Below, piece by piece: positions 50,711-62,292 of a stretch of 64,000 bases of DNA. Made by a program: the position numbers and the translations under genes. Below the pieces are notes generated by a model, which saw only the letters and a list, made by a program, of their open reading frames with translations, was not told the DNA's origin and made no database searches. Source of the stretch: Trogon surrucura (taxonomy: Eukaryota; Chordata; Aves; Trogoniformes; Trogonidae). The stretch's first letter is position 1, and each line of letters opens with the position of its first letter. The DNA is taken from the NCBI GenBank assembly GCA_020746105.1, contig CM036617.1:163130912-163194911 (forward strand), given 5' to 3'.

Positions 50711-51503
50711 GTGGGCAGGTAGACATAATAATGTATTTTGGACCAAGGAATAGAACTGAACTCCTCACCAGCCCTATTTCTAACTTTTTTCAGTTTAAAA
50801 TCTACTGCTTGAGGGGAAGGCTGGATGACTGGTCAAAGATACAACGGTCTTTGCCTCTTGGTCATTTCTTCCAACCACATCCCCTCCCTTCCCTTCAGTC
50901 AGTAATAACTGAAGGTTGTCAGCGTCAGCCGCCTGGTCTCGTACCTGGCATTTGAAGTAAAGTGGAAGACGACAACAAACTTAATCTTGTGGACTTGCAC
51001 CAAAGTTGTCCTTAGCACAATATATCAGCCAACTGCATTGGCTTGAGAGAATGAACCTCCTGCTGATTTCTCCAGGGTATGGCCAGCCCGCTTGGACCCA
51101 GAGGAGCGTGGAAGCAGATGGGGAAAACTTGGATTGCTTCTGCCCGTCTCGCGCCTGTTTCATGAACAGACGACTTTGGTTTTTGAGATCGCTCACCCCC
51201 ATCCCTTTCACTAGCGGTATTGAAAGAGCTGTGGTGCCGCTGTGAGGCAGCGACTAATGACCGGTTTGAAGCAGTTACAGCTGAGTAAGGCACATGTGGG
51301 TTGATTGGACCGATTCCCCTTCCTTCCAGCCACATACTTGGTGTTTGGTTTTCTGCTCCTCTGGAAGAGGAGCCGCAGGAGAGCATTTGATTGTCATATA
51401 GGCTTTTTGTGTGTCTGCGTGTACATGTATGTGGTGTTCATATCATATGTATTTAACTTTTATCAGTATGTGTAACAGATTTTAATTTATCCTGTATATT
51501 TCT

Positions 51504-51547
51504 CTGTGTGTGTGTGTATGTGTGTGTGTGTATATATATATACACAC
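51504..51547. repeat. (TG)n(TA)n microsatellite in HMGXB4 3' UTR
   Basis: About 13 TG units with a TATG interruption, then five TA units and ACACAC. The sequence may fold on itself because TG is followed by CA. Confidence 0.88.
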
Positions 51548-52538
51548 ATGACTTAAAAGCAGAAAACCCTCCCTTCACCAACAGTGTGTGGAAAATATGA
51601 ATCAAGTTTGCCTCACCCCACTTCCTGCAAGAATCAGCTGTAGGCAGAGTTGTAAGCTTTGGCATTGTATGGGGCAACACCAGGAGGATTTTAAGTGTTT
51701 GTAGAAACAGGCTATCTCATGAAGGTCAGTAGAAAAACTGAAATATATTTTGACTCGAGCCTTTCCAGCCTTATAACATAAAAGTTTTGAAGACAAAAGG
51801 GCACTTTACCTCCAGTCTGAAGTCTAGCTTTTGTTTTTCATGGCAGTTGGAAATGAGCTGTCCCTCATTGTGGCTGAGCCCCAAATCATGTTTAAATTAA
51901 ATTCTCGGGTGCGCAGGAGGGTTTTTCTCCCCCTTCCTCTTGACCTTATGTTCCCCAGCTGTGCCTGTACACAGTAGTCTGTCTCTTACAGAGCTTTTCT
52001 CAGTGCAGCATGAGGTTTTCTCAGTCAGTGGAGGAGGCAGAAGGTTCTCGGACCACTGCACAAGTTCTTAACCCAAGCCTCAGACCAGAGTGTACATGTT
52101 TCAACGATATATAACTAATCCCAGCAAGCCTGGAATTGGGAAGGGCCCAGAAGGGAGGCAGTCTGATCCTACTTGGGATTCTGGTTCATACTAAAGCATC
52201 CACTGTTGGGAGCTGCACAAAACCCCTTGCCCTTTTCAGCCCTTGATGATGGAGAGCATTGTGGTAAAGGGGTAGATCTGCTCTCTAAGGAACAGAAGGG
52301 GATCAGCTTTAGCTTTGTCGTCTGTACAACGAAAAACTCTTGAGTGCAAAAACACACACAACCCTGATGTATTGTATTTTTATTAAAATTTGTACACTTT
52401 GTATAATCTGTATCTTGTGGTATTTGGTACTAGAGGGAAAACTTTGACAAGACTTAGCAGTTTTTATATTTTTGTTATTTCCTTGCTGTTTGATCCAGAT
52501 TACAATTATGAAAAGAAACTTTTTTGTACTGTACTTAC

Positions 52539-52544
52539 AATAAA
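52539..52544 (+). terminator. HMGXB4: HMGXB4 poly(A) signal
   Basis: Canonical AATAAA followed within about 20 bases by GGGTTTTTTAA, a downstream T-rich element. The nearest later feature is the inverted CR1 at 52,645, so the mRNA end is placed near 52,560. Confidence 0.85.
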
Positions 52545-52644
52545 ACTTTGGGTTTTTTAACATTTCGAGTATTATCATTCCTTTCTGGCACTTGCTGTGT
52601 TTTCTGCAGCTGTTTGTTATTACTGGTACTTAGTGTTCCTGAGC

Positions 52645-53485
52645 ATAGAATCATAGAATCATAGTTAGGGGTTGGAAGGGACCTCTAGAGAACATCTAGT
52701 CCAACCCCCCTGCCAGAGCAGGATCCCCTAGGGCAGACACACAGGAACGTGTCCAGGCGGGTTTTGAAAGTCTCCGGAGAAGGAGACTCCACAACCCCTC
52801 TGGGCAGCCTGTGCCAGTGCTCTGGCACCCTCACAGTAAAGAAATTTCTCCTCATGTTGAGGTGGAACTTCCTATGTTCTGATTTAAACCCATTATTTCT
52901 TGTTTTACCCCTTGACACCCACCTCTCAGATATTTATATATAAGGTCCCCTCTCAGCTGTCTCCTTTCAAGGCTAAACAGCCCCAGTTCTTTTAGTCTCT
53001 GTTCACAGGAGAGATGTTCAAGTCCCTTAATCATCCTCGTAGCTCTCCGTTGGACTCTCTCCAGTAGGTCCCTGTCTCTCTTGAATTGGGGAGCCCAAAA
53101 CTGGACACAGTATTCCAGGTGTGGTCTCACCAGGGGAGAGCAGAGGGGCAGAACCTCCCTAGACCTGGACACACTTTTCTTAATGCACCCCAGGATCCCA
53201 TTGGCCCTCTTGGTCACAAGGGCACATTGTTGTCCCATGGACGTTCACTGTCCACTAGGACTCCAAGGTCTTTCTCCTTGGGGCTGTTTTCCAGCAGGAC
53301 ATCCCCTAATCTGTACTGGTGCCTGGTGTTATTCCTCCCCAGATGCAGGACTCTACACTTGTCCTTATTGAACTTCATGAGGTTCCCCTTTGCCCAGCTC
53401 TCCAGATCTCATTGGATGGCAGCACAGCCTTCCTGCATGTCAGTCACCCCTCCCAGTTTTGTATCACCAGCGAACTTGCTGGCAT
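52645..53485 (-). mobile_element. CR1 LINE, inverted, about 840 bp
   Basis: Reading the minus strand: tail ATAGAATCATAGAATC at 52,645, 3' UTR GGGTTGGAAGGGACCTCTAG, then coding for the RT C-terminus ([91 protein letters not shown]). Further upstream lies the block encoding '[19 protein letters not shown]', up to a CCTCCCAGTTTTGTATC end near 53,470. The frame is broken in several places. It fills most of the HMGXB4-TOM1 spacer. Confidence 0.93.
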
Positions 53486-54190
53486 CTCCAATTCCAAACT
53501 CATCAAGTCTGCAGTGTTCCTAGTACCACAGCTCACCCAAAACATCACTTGGAGACCACGGGACCGTTTGGGGACCTTTCCAAAAGGGAGAGGTACCACT
53601 GAGCCCTGCAGGTACTACCGCAGCACCTTTTCCCAACCACCTCACCCTGGTTTGGGTTCGTGGCGTTGGGAACAGCTCGGTGCCAGCGTGTCACACAGCG
53701 TCACACACTTGGCGCTGGTCGGTACCACGTCCCCACTTGCTGGGTCGGGCTGCAGCCTCGGCCGGGGTGCGGAGGCAGCTCGGGCCGGCAGGATGTCACA
53801 ACACCCGGTGCCGCACGGACCCCCACACCAGCGCAAAGGGTACAGAAACCTAAAAACCCATGGCCGCGGGGTTTCGTGTGCTTGGGCACAAGTCGAAGCC
53901 GCCCGCGGTTTTTCTGCACAGAGCTCAAGCGCAGCGCGGTTATGGAAAAGCGGCGGAGGCTCCAGGTGACCGCCGGGAGCCTCTCGATTCCTGCGGGCTG
54001 GGGCTACGGGCTGGCAGCACCGACGCCGCCCTGCCTCCGCCGCGGCGGTGCGGGCCCGGCGAGCCCCGCACGCCGCTTCGTGCCTCACCCCCGCGGCGGG
54101 GCCGGGCCGGGCCGGGCGCCCCTCCCGGGCGGCGGCCGTTGGCGTCACAGCGAGGCCCGGGGCGGGGACCCGCCCCGGCCTGGCGCGCGG

Positions 54191-54200
54191 GTCACGTGAG
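54191..54200 (+). promoter_or_regulatory. CLEAR-like E-box
   Basis: GTCACGTGAG matches nine of ten positions of the CLEAR element GTCACGTGAC bound by TFEB, TFE3 and MITF, and also a USF E-box. It lies 45 bases upstream of the TOM1 start codon. Confidence 0.6.
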
Positions 54201-54244
54201 CGGCGGCGGCGGCAGCGTCGTCAGCTGATCGCGGCGCGGCGGCG

Positions 54245-54296
54245 ATGGACTTTCTGCTGGGGAACCCCTTCAGCTCCCCCGTCGGGCAGCGCATCG
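54245..54296 (+). CDS. TOM1: TOM1 coding exon 1
   Basis: TOM1 is an endosomal sorting adaptor: its VHS and GAT domains bind ubiquitinated cargo, TOLLIP and clathrin, and it recruits myosin VI. This exon encodes MDFLLGNPFSSPVGQRI, identical to the start of human TOM1. The donor is ATCG|GTGAGC, phase 1. The ATG lies inside the CpG island, and the transcription start must be close upstream. Only the N-terminal part of the gene lies in the window. Confidence 0.97.
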
Positions 54297-54445
54297 GTGA
54301 GCCCCGCGGCCGCGCGACCCCGCGACCCTCCCCGCCCGCTCGTCCTACCCCGCGGCCCCGGGGGCTCTAACCCGCCAGCCCGCCGGACCCCTTCCTCCGG
54401 GAAGCGGCGGCTACCGCCCCCGCGGCGGGACGGAGAGGGCTTTGA

Positions 54446-54745
54446 CCAATCAGGGAAGAGCTCCGCTCTGACTGGCGGGCGCTGCCGACCAGTCGCGGGC
54501 GAGAGACCCGAGGCGGGTCCGTCGGCGTCTCCACCAGCCAATCCGGGCGCGAGGGGGTCTTGAGGTGGCCGGGCGAAGTTTCCTCACTTAAAGGGGCCGC
54601 AGGCCGGTGGTCCCAACCACGCCCTACGGTAGAGCCGAGGTCCGTGATTGGCTCGGGGCCACTCCCGCCCGCACCTCTGTGGGGGCCTCGCGGGAGGGTC
54701 GAGGTCCTACCGATGGAGAGGGGCACAACGGGAGTTGCTGATTGG
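54446..54745. promoter_or_regulatory. Cluster of four CCAAT boxes in TOM1 intron 1
   Basis: CCAAT at 54,446 (TTTGACCAATCAGG) and 54,538 (CAGCCAATCCGGG) on the + strand, then ATTGG at 54,647 (GTGATTGGCTCGG) and 54,741 (CTGATTGGCTGGG), the minus-strand form. Spacing is roughly 92, 109 and 94 bases. NF-Y normally binds such boxes. The cluster lies downstream of exon 1, so it may feed an alternative or antisense start. Confidence 0.6.
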
Positions 54746-57700
54746 CTGGGCTCCAGCTGCAGCAGCCTATCCCATTCTTGGGCGGGAAGGGTCGTGCTCT
54801 CCCTGAGGTGACCTCGCTGCAGGGTGCGGCCATCCCCGAGCTGGAGGGACAGCGGCTTCGGGCTGCGCTGGACCTGGGGCTCACGCGGTCAGATCAGGTT
54901 CCCCACCACCTGAAGGACGAGCCCTCCGGGGGGCTGCCCACCCGGAACTCCCCAGCACAGAGGTGTGGGCCTGGCAGGGCCATGCTCTGGCTCTGTGGAG
55001 AGCATCCCCCACGTGCCACGGGTCTTCTCACGGGGCTGGGTACCAGCTCCAGCAGGGAAATCGACGGCAGGAGTGTAGCGACTGCTCTGTGACCTTGCAG
55101 ACGTGCAGACTCTCTTAGTCCCTGAGCTCAGGTCAATTAGATGAAGACAGGAGAAGGACATTGTCTAAGAAAGTGGAGCAAAGAGATGCTACGGTTAGAA
55201 AGAACAAGGCTGTCACAACTACGCTGGTCTCAGAACAGAACTGCACTTCTTGAAATACTTATAAGATTCTTTTCTGTGCGTGTATTGTCTTAAGTGCCTT
55301 CAAGTTGTGCTTCAAGGCTGATGTTGTCCATGTAAAATCTCCAGGTCATGCTATGGCCATTTGTAAGTTCACACGCTTGCTCAGTCTTGCTTTTTGTCAC
55401 TTGTGCAGATCTTTGTGCTATGCTGTGAACACCTGCTCCCTGAGTCAGTAGGTTTTGGTGTGCTTGCATGGGTGAATAGGCTGCTATGGCTGGGATGGGA
55501 AGGGAACAAACAGCTGCTTTATGTTGTGTTTCTATAAATGTTTCTGTTACATTACTTAGTAATGATTCTATAAGCGACACTTATTTTTGAGGCTACCAAA
55601 AGCACCATTCGAATGCTGTGTGTCAGGAGCATTGCAATGTGCCACACTGGTGTTGGGTGAGATAGGTGAGAAACACTACAGTAAGGTGGCGGAAGGAGCA
55701 CCAGGGAAGGTTTTCTGTAGCAAAAACCTCCACGTGATCCTTGACATTTCCCCAGATGAATGTCACATGTTTCATGGCTTTCTCCAGAAGCCGTCTCCTG
55801 CCCTTTCCAGAATGAATGCTCTTTGATTCCCTCAGTGAATGCATCAGCTAAGTTTTTGTGTTTGGGTAGAGACAATCTGAAGTTATCTTTTGATGTCACA
55901 GATCACTTCTTGCTCTTCTGATCTTCTGATCAGTATAGTAGCCAGATTGTAAGTGGGTTCCCTCTGGGCTTTGCTTCAATTAAAGAAAGGATTTTCAAGC
56001 AACAAGCCAACAGCAAAGAAGAGGATAAGTGTTTCAAGAGTGTTGTCAAACAGGAATTTAGACTCCTTAGTACCAGAGGTGTGACGGTAGACAGATCTTA
56101 ATGACTGGGGTTGATTGGGGGGTTATGGGAGTCCAAAGGGGTGGGAGGAATTGCAGCGCATGAGAAAGGAACTCAATGTGGAGGACTTAAAAGGGCTGGT
56201 GGCTGAAAATATGAATGTTTTCTGCTTTTGAACATCTCCTATCAACATCCTGGGGACATAGATAAATGCTATCTTCCCTGTTTAATTTGAGACGCGAACA
56301 TGACTTACCCAAACTTGTTTGGTAGGTCCGTGGCAGCTGCACGTTGAAGCCATGAGCCTGATCACCAAACCTGCATAGCGCTGCTGCTTTGGGCTGTCTG
56401 CAGAGAGTTATTACGGCGTCCTTGTAAACTACCTGGGCAAAGTCATCTATGCCTAAAACAGCTTATAAAGTCTAAAATAGCTTCAGATGAAGGCTAAGGA
56501 GTAAAAAGAAAAAAAAAAAGTCCTCTGTGGCACACTGCAGTGACATTCTCAAACTCCATTAATGTCAGTCTAGTAAGTCACATTTATTTTGCTGACAAGG
56601 AAACCAATGCTCAGATAATCTCAGTGATCTGTCAAGGAATGTGTCAGTTGCAGAGGAGTAGGTTTTCTAGATTCTTGCTCGCAATCCTGAGCTTTAGTCA
56701 TAAAAGTTGCCTTTGTCGTGTTTTTGGACCATGATGTCTCTTTCCAAGTAAAATGAATAGAGATTTCTTTGGGGTTTTTTTGGTATTTGTGCCTTTTTTT
56801 CTGTGGGTTGGGGTTTTTTTCAACAGAGTACTTCTGACCAGTGGGAAAATTTCCAAAGAGTCCTGAAGTATCACAGTTGGATTCCCCCCTGAAAAGGGAA
56901 ATCCACTGTGCCTCCATCTAGGAGCTAGGAGAAACTTCCAAATGGAAAATATGATTTCAAGGAGGTGCTCTGAGGTAGAGAATGGAGCGGAAACCACCAA
57001 AGCTCTTTCCTGACCGTGGAAGTCTGAAATAGCTAGTAATTATAGCAATACTGAAAGGGACAGAGAGGAGTTATTTCAGTGAATGAAGGTAGGCAAGGGA
57101 AAGCAGTAACGGTGTGGCACAGAGATGAAGAGGATTTTTTATGGTTGTGGGTTGATTTAAGCGTGAGAACCAGGTAAAGCTGAGACAGTAAAAAGGGAGC
57201 AGGTAAGGGAGGCTGAAGGGTGAGGGAGAGGGGCAGATACAACACAGTATGTTCAGACAGATCCCCAACAGCCATTTGGATCCCACCTTGCAGGTGTCCC
57301 TGTACGCCTGTGTGAGTTGGGACCTTGAGAGCTGGTGGACAGCAGATGTCAGGAGTTGGCAGGAACACTCTCCTGCATTACTGTGATGTCCAGGATCCAG
57401 AAGGGTTTCTCACAAAGATGTTGCCTTGTCCTCTGTACCCACTCTGTCTGGAGGAGAAGGGGCAAAGGCAGCAGTCAAAGAGTCATTTGATCCCTAAGAG
57501 TTTGAGCTGATTGACAGGAAAGGAGCATGAGAAGTTCAGAGACCCAAATACCCACAGTACTATATCAGCACGAGTCTGTGTCCATCACCATCCTTGAATT
57601 AGGTTCGGAGCCATATCTGTTTTCTCTAGAAAGCATGTTGTCCCCTCCTTCTCTGGTGGAGCAGTACAGCTAAGTGGTGGAATCCTGAACAAGCTGGTGG

Positions 57701-59727
57701 TGCAGTTTCCTCAAGGGAAGCGAACACATGAGGCTTAGAAGTAGACTTTGTACAGGATGCCGATTTGGGCCGAGGGGGTTGTGAATTGAAGGGAGGATGG
57801 GAGAAAGGAGTGTCACGTTGCTTTCTGCTGAACCTATGCTGTCTCATACAACGAAAATGCTGGTGCCCTCAAACATCTGTTGAAATGGATGAGAAGACGC
57901 TTGATGCTTTGCTGAGGAATTTAATGCCAGCGAGGCTACACACTGAAGAGAACGCTGGTTAAGGGCTTGACTTGGAGGAGGGGGCACACAGTCTCTGATG
58001 AGCTGTGGCAGAGCATGTCACAGGCAAAGGGTTTCTGAAAGGCACCTGGCTGGCTGCGGGTGCTTCAGATCTGTGATGGGGAGCAAAGGGAGCAGGAGTC
58101 TGCACAGTATCTTGCATCCCCAGGTGCTGTACTTCCTTGTACTTGACCGTACTGCCGGTGTGCTGCTGCAGGGATGGCCATGTGGGATCACCAGGCCCAC
58201 AGTGGGCTCTCCCCTCCTACAAGGGCAGAGATCATAAACTTGAAAAGAAGCGAAGCTGTGAAATTTACTCGTGGCACAAAGCAATGTACAGTTGCGCCCG
58301 TTATGCCAAGCTTGGAGTTCTTTCTTATCTGAGGATTCCAGATAACTTCTATAACCTAGCTACAGTCAGCAGGAACACATCAAACGCCAGGCAGGAAAAC
58401 AGTCGATGCTTGGGTTCAACCCACACCACACTCCTCAGCGGTTCTGGGTTGATCCGAGCAATTTGTGAGGCAGCACGCTGGAATCAGACAAACCCCAGTG
58501 CTGTCACACCCGGGAAGCCGGACTGACTGCCAAAACAATGTGGCTTTGAAGCGTCCCCATGAAGGGCCTCCTGTACATTCAACAGCCAGTTGGTTTCGGG
58601 TTTGCAGGGAGATGGCGTTCGTACACTCGCCGATAACCTCTGCCAAGGGGAATTCACCGCGGCAGGTCAGACTCGGCTTGTTAGCACACAGAAGTGAATG
58701 CTGCTTGATGATCCCCGCCAGACAGAGCGCTGGGCGTGTGGCTGTGCCCTGCCTCCTGTGCTTGCTGTTTTTAGGGACTTGTTGATGTCCCCAGCCATCC
58801 CAGTCTCGGGTTTCAAGAGGGGCAGACAGCTCATGTGCTAATTACAGCTCCTGAAACGGGGCCAGCCACCCTGATCCTTCATGTGACTAATGAATAGGCT
58901 TTGTTTCCTTCCCTTCTGCAGGCTTTAATACAAGGGTATAGTTCAGGATTTAGAGAAAACTCCAACATATCTTACTAGGCTTGGACAGTCCCTTGATGCT
59001 TGGAAGCAAGCGAGGAGGATTAAAAGGGCATTAGCTCCAGCTCTCTCAAGGTTAGCTGGGCCAGGTCTTAATCTGTGCTGGGTGAATTCAATCGTTTTGT
59101 CCTTGGAAATGCCTCACGGTCACGTTCCTGTTTTCTGTATGCCTCAGTACTGCTCCTCTAGCTTTGTACTTTTTGAGCCTGTGTTGCATTTGTGGCAGTT
59201 TCCTGCAGCTCGTGAGTTGGCCAGCATGCGAATGGGAGTGACAGTAGCAGGATGACCACAGCGCTGTGGGGTAGCAGGAGGATTGCGTGTGTCACTTCTA
59301 CGGAAGCCCCGTTTTCCCACAAGTGGTCAGCCATGTAAAGGAGCATGCACCATTTGTTTGCATTCCTGTCTGAGAAGCAAACCTGCTGCCTGACCTTGGC
59401 AGGATTGGTGTGTTAGGAGGAAAAGGCAGGGAGCAAGTTACAGAGTGCCACCAAACATAAGGAAGCAAAGGAAGGGTGTTTGCAGACTCAGTTCATGTTT
59501 GTGTATGGTGAAAATGAAGAGGAGGGTTGGGGAGACTTGAATAGCAAGGACTTGATGGTTAAAGGCAGTTTTCATTTCATCCTTGGTTTCTTCTGTAGCT
59601 CAGAGCTTCCCAGCAGGTTCAGCACTGTTCCTGAATTGTGAGGTTTTTTCCTTCCATGTGCAATGTTTATCTTCAGGGGCAAGAAGAGTGGATGTGGACA
59701 TCATTTCACTAGAGCAATCCCCGTGAT

Positions 59728-60240
59728 ATTGAATTCTGTGTCCAGTTTTGGGCTCCCCAATTCAAGAGAGACAGGGACCCTACTGGAGAGAGTCCAACGG
59801 AGAGCTACGAGGATGATCAAGGAACTTGAACATCTCTCCTATGAAGAGAGACTGAGAGAACTGGGGCTGTTTAGCCTTGAGAGGAGACAGCTGGGAGGGG
59901 ACCTTATTAACGTATATAAATATCTGAGAGGTGGGTGTCAAGAGGAAGGAGACAATCCCTTTTCAGTGGTGCCCAGCAATAAAACAAGAAATAACAGGTT
60001 TAAGTTAGAACACAGGAAGTTCCACCTCAACATGAAGAGAAATTTCTTTGCTGTGAGAGTGCCAGAGCACTGGCACAGGCTGCCCAGAGAGGTTGTGGAG
60101 TCTCCTTCTCTGGAGACTTTCAAAACCCACCTGGATGCGTTCCTGTGTGGCTGCCCTAGGGGATCCTGCTCTGGCAGGGAGGTTGGACTAGACGATTTCT
60201 AGAGGTCCCTTCCAACCCCTGGCATTTTATGATTCTATGA
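59728..60240 (+). mobile_element. CR1 LINE 3' end in TOM1 intron 1
   Basis: It starts inside the RT C-terminus ([17 protein letters not shown]) and continues with [60 protein letters not shown] and [20 protein letters not shown]. It ends in the UTR GAGGTCCCTTCCAACCCCTGG and ATTTTATGATTCTATGA. The same segment is present, inverted, at 52,645, so the two could pair or recombine. Confidence 0.93.
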
Positions 60241-62207
60241 CTGCCAGAGGCAGCAAACAGTACAGAGAAATTTCTGGCTAGGCTGAGGTTCAAACCAAGG
60301 TGTGTCATGAGCAGGGGATGCCAGAGGAGTGTGCAAGTGAATTGTGGCTTTGTGACCATGTGTACCACATCCATCAGACCAACCTGAGCTGCAGTCTGCC
60401 TGTGAGCAAGGCTGGCCTTGTGGTGTCACAGGGGAAGAGGGAACCTGGAACTCTGCTGCTGTACTGAATCTTGATCCCAAAGGAGCCCAGATGGAAAACA
60501 CCTTCCCCTGTTCATTACCATTACCACAACTTCACCCATTCATTGGTATATGCACTGGTGCACCGGGCATGCTCTCCTGTAGCCCTCTGCCCTGGTATAT
60601 TCTCCACCACATCACCCAGTGTGATGTTACCTCCTGTGCCTCGCTAAGGAAGCTTAGATCTGCAAGAAATGACATATAAAATTAATACTCAAAGTGCCAA
60701 AAGTTCACCTGAACCAAGGGGCCTTCAGGATATTACAGTATTACAGACCTTCCCAAGGGTGGAAGAGCATCAATAACATCCTGTCACTCTCCTTCCCTTG
60801 TTTGCCCTCTTCCACCTGGCTGTGGCCACAATGCGGTCAGTGCAATCACAGTGTAATCAAAACATTCCGCAGTCAGCAGAAAAGGTGGTGGCTGGATTGT
60901 GATAAGATGTGGATAGGTAGCTTCACGCTGCGGTGTGTAATCTGTGGGAGGAACACGTGTGTAAGAGGCTGCATTGCGCAGTGCTTTTTCCCGTGTTACG
61001 GCCCTATCCCACTACTGCGCGAACGGACATTTCATTTCAGTCACACAGAGGGATCACTAGCTGCTTGGTCAAAAGCAGAAAAAGGCAGCTTTGTAGAGGA
61101 AGGGCCTTTCCAAAGGGGTAGAGGACGCACAGCAGCAAGGGCCAACTCCAGATTTTGCCGGGACAGCAGTTTTGAAAATGCAGGCACTTCTCTATGTATC
61201 TTGTTGGGTCTGAGTTCTCCTGAAGAGCACTCAGGAGGCGCTAAACCGGTCTGGCTAGTTTGAATTCTCTTGCCCCACTGCTAAGTCAGGTGTTTCATAG
61301 GGTGGGAGAGCTGGGAAGGATGGTTATTGTCCTCTGCTTGCCATCTGCTGTATCTCTGTGTTTCGCCGTGGTCTGCAGAGTGCCTGGGTCCTGCCTGCCC
61401 CGCTGGCAGCTCTCTTTCCCCCAGCTGCTGGTGGTATCCTTGACGGCATCAGCCAGTCCGCATGGCTGGGGCTGAGACGTGGCTGATTACAGGGTGGAGA
61501 CGCTGGTGCTCTCGGTAGTAGTTGCTACCAAAGCTCTGCCTTGAATAACATCAAGGATGACTGAGGATTTCCTAATTAAAGGGGACACAATCGAAGCTGA
61601 AGCAGTATTGCTTTGACTTCAGCCTGCAGTCCGCTTCTGGCCATACTCCCCAGAGGCCAGAAGTTCAGGGGAGAGATGTTAACGTTAAACAAGAGAGAGC
61701 CCTGCTTTCCCTGTTTATATTTGCTTTTTGTTTTTCAGGGCCCATGTAAAAAGAAAGGGGCTGATTCTTTTGTATGCTTAATTTAGTGCAAACTAAGAGT
61801 GGTGAGGTCTGCGTCAGCACGAGCAGAACAATCTTATGGTTGCTGGCTGTGCAGCAACAAAGCAAATAAACCCCCTTTTCTCCAGGTGCGGAGCTGAAGT
61901 CATGCTGAGGCCCCTCCCTTCATGTGCAGGACACCAGAGATCACAGAGTGTGTGTTTGTGTGTTTGTGTGTTGGTAGGTGGGTGGGCAAAGTTGAGCAAC
62001 CACCCATCCCGGCACCGGCCAGCCATGTGCTTTGTGGTGGTGACACCTAGTGGAGAGCACTAGTGGTGGCCTGGATTCACCTTTTCATGTTGTGATTGGA
62101 AGGCAGGGAGGTGTCTGGCCTCTGGGGTGTCCTGGCAGCTGAACAGCAGCCCATGAGAGCCCCAGGGCAGCCCTTAGCCTTGCCGTGTCTTGGTTTCTGT
62201 TTTCCAG

Positions 62208-62292
62208 AGAGAGCTACCGATGGGTCCCTGCGGAGCGAGGACTGGGCTCTCAACATGGAGATCTGCGACATCATTAACGAGACTGAAGAAGG
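62208..62292 (+). CDS. TOM1: TOM1 coding exon 2
   Basis: Acceptor TTTCTGTTTTCCAG|AG, donor GAAGAAGG|GTAAGG (phase 2). It encodes (E)[20 protein letters not shown] then IINETEE(G), the beginning of the VHS domain. It differs from human mainly at RATDGSLR (human KATDGSLQ). Confidence 0.97.

Larger units (their letters stand above)
50198..52560 (+). other. HMGXB4: HMGXB4 3' UTR
   Basis: About 2.36 kb from the stop codon to about 16 bases beyond the AATAAA at 52,539-52,544, which is followed by a T- and G-rich stretch. An ATTAAA at 52,381 may be an alternative signal. The UTR includes an old CR1 3' fragment (50,490-50,710) and a TG/TA microsatellite. It contains several open frames without coding character. 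Confidence 0.85.
53650..54830 (+). promoter_or_regulatory. TOM1: CpG-island promoter of TOM1
   Basis: GC and CpG density rise from about 53,650, peak at 54,000-54,420, and fall after about 54,830. It holds the TOM1 start codon at 54,245, GC boxes, a CACGTG E-box at 54,193, and four CCAAT or ATTGG motifs in intron 1. No TATA is visible near the start. The GC-rich open frames across the island are not genes. Confidence 0.88.
54297..62207 (+). other. TOM1 intron 1
   Basis: About 7.9 kb, GTGAGC to TTTCTGTTTTCCAG. It contains the rest of the CpG island, a CR1 insertion at 59,728-60,240, a short A-rich run at 56,509-56,519, and a (TGTGTTTG)-like run at about 61,949-61,972. Open frames (up to 189 codons at 60,694-61,263, non-ATG start) have no domain. 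No other gene is seen. Confidence 0.85.

Noticed and set aside
53319-53969. 216-codon open frame on the + strand
   Set aside because: Its first part is the antisense of the inverted CR1 and the rest is CpG-island sequence; no domain.
54048-54563. 171-codon and neighbouring open frames in the TOM1 CpG island
   Set aside because: GC-driven. They overlap the true TOM1 exon 1 in another frame and run through its splice donor.
60694-61263. 189-codon open frame in TOM1 intron 1
   Set aside because: Starts on GTG, no recognisable domain, cysteine-rich but without a regular finger spacing.
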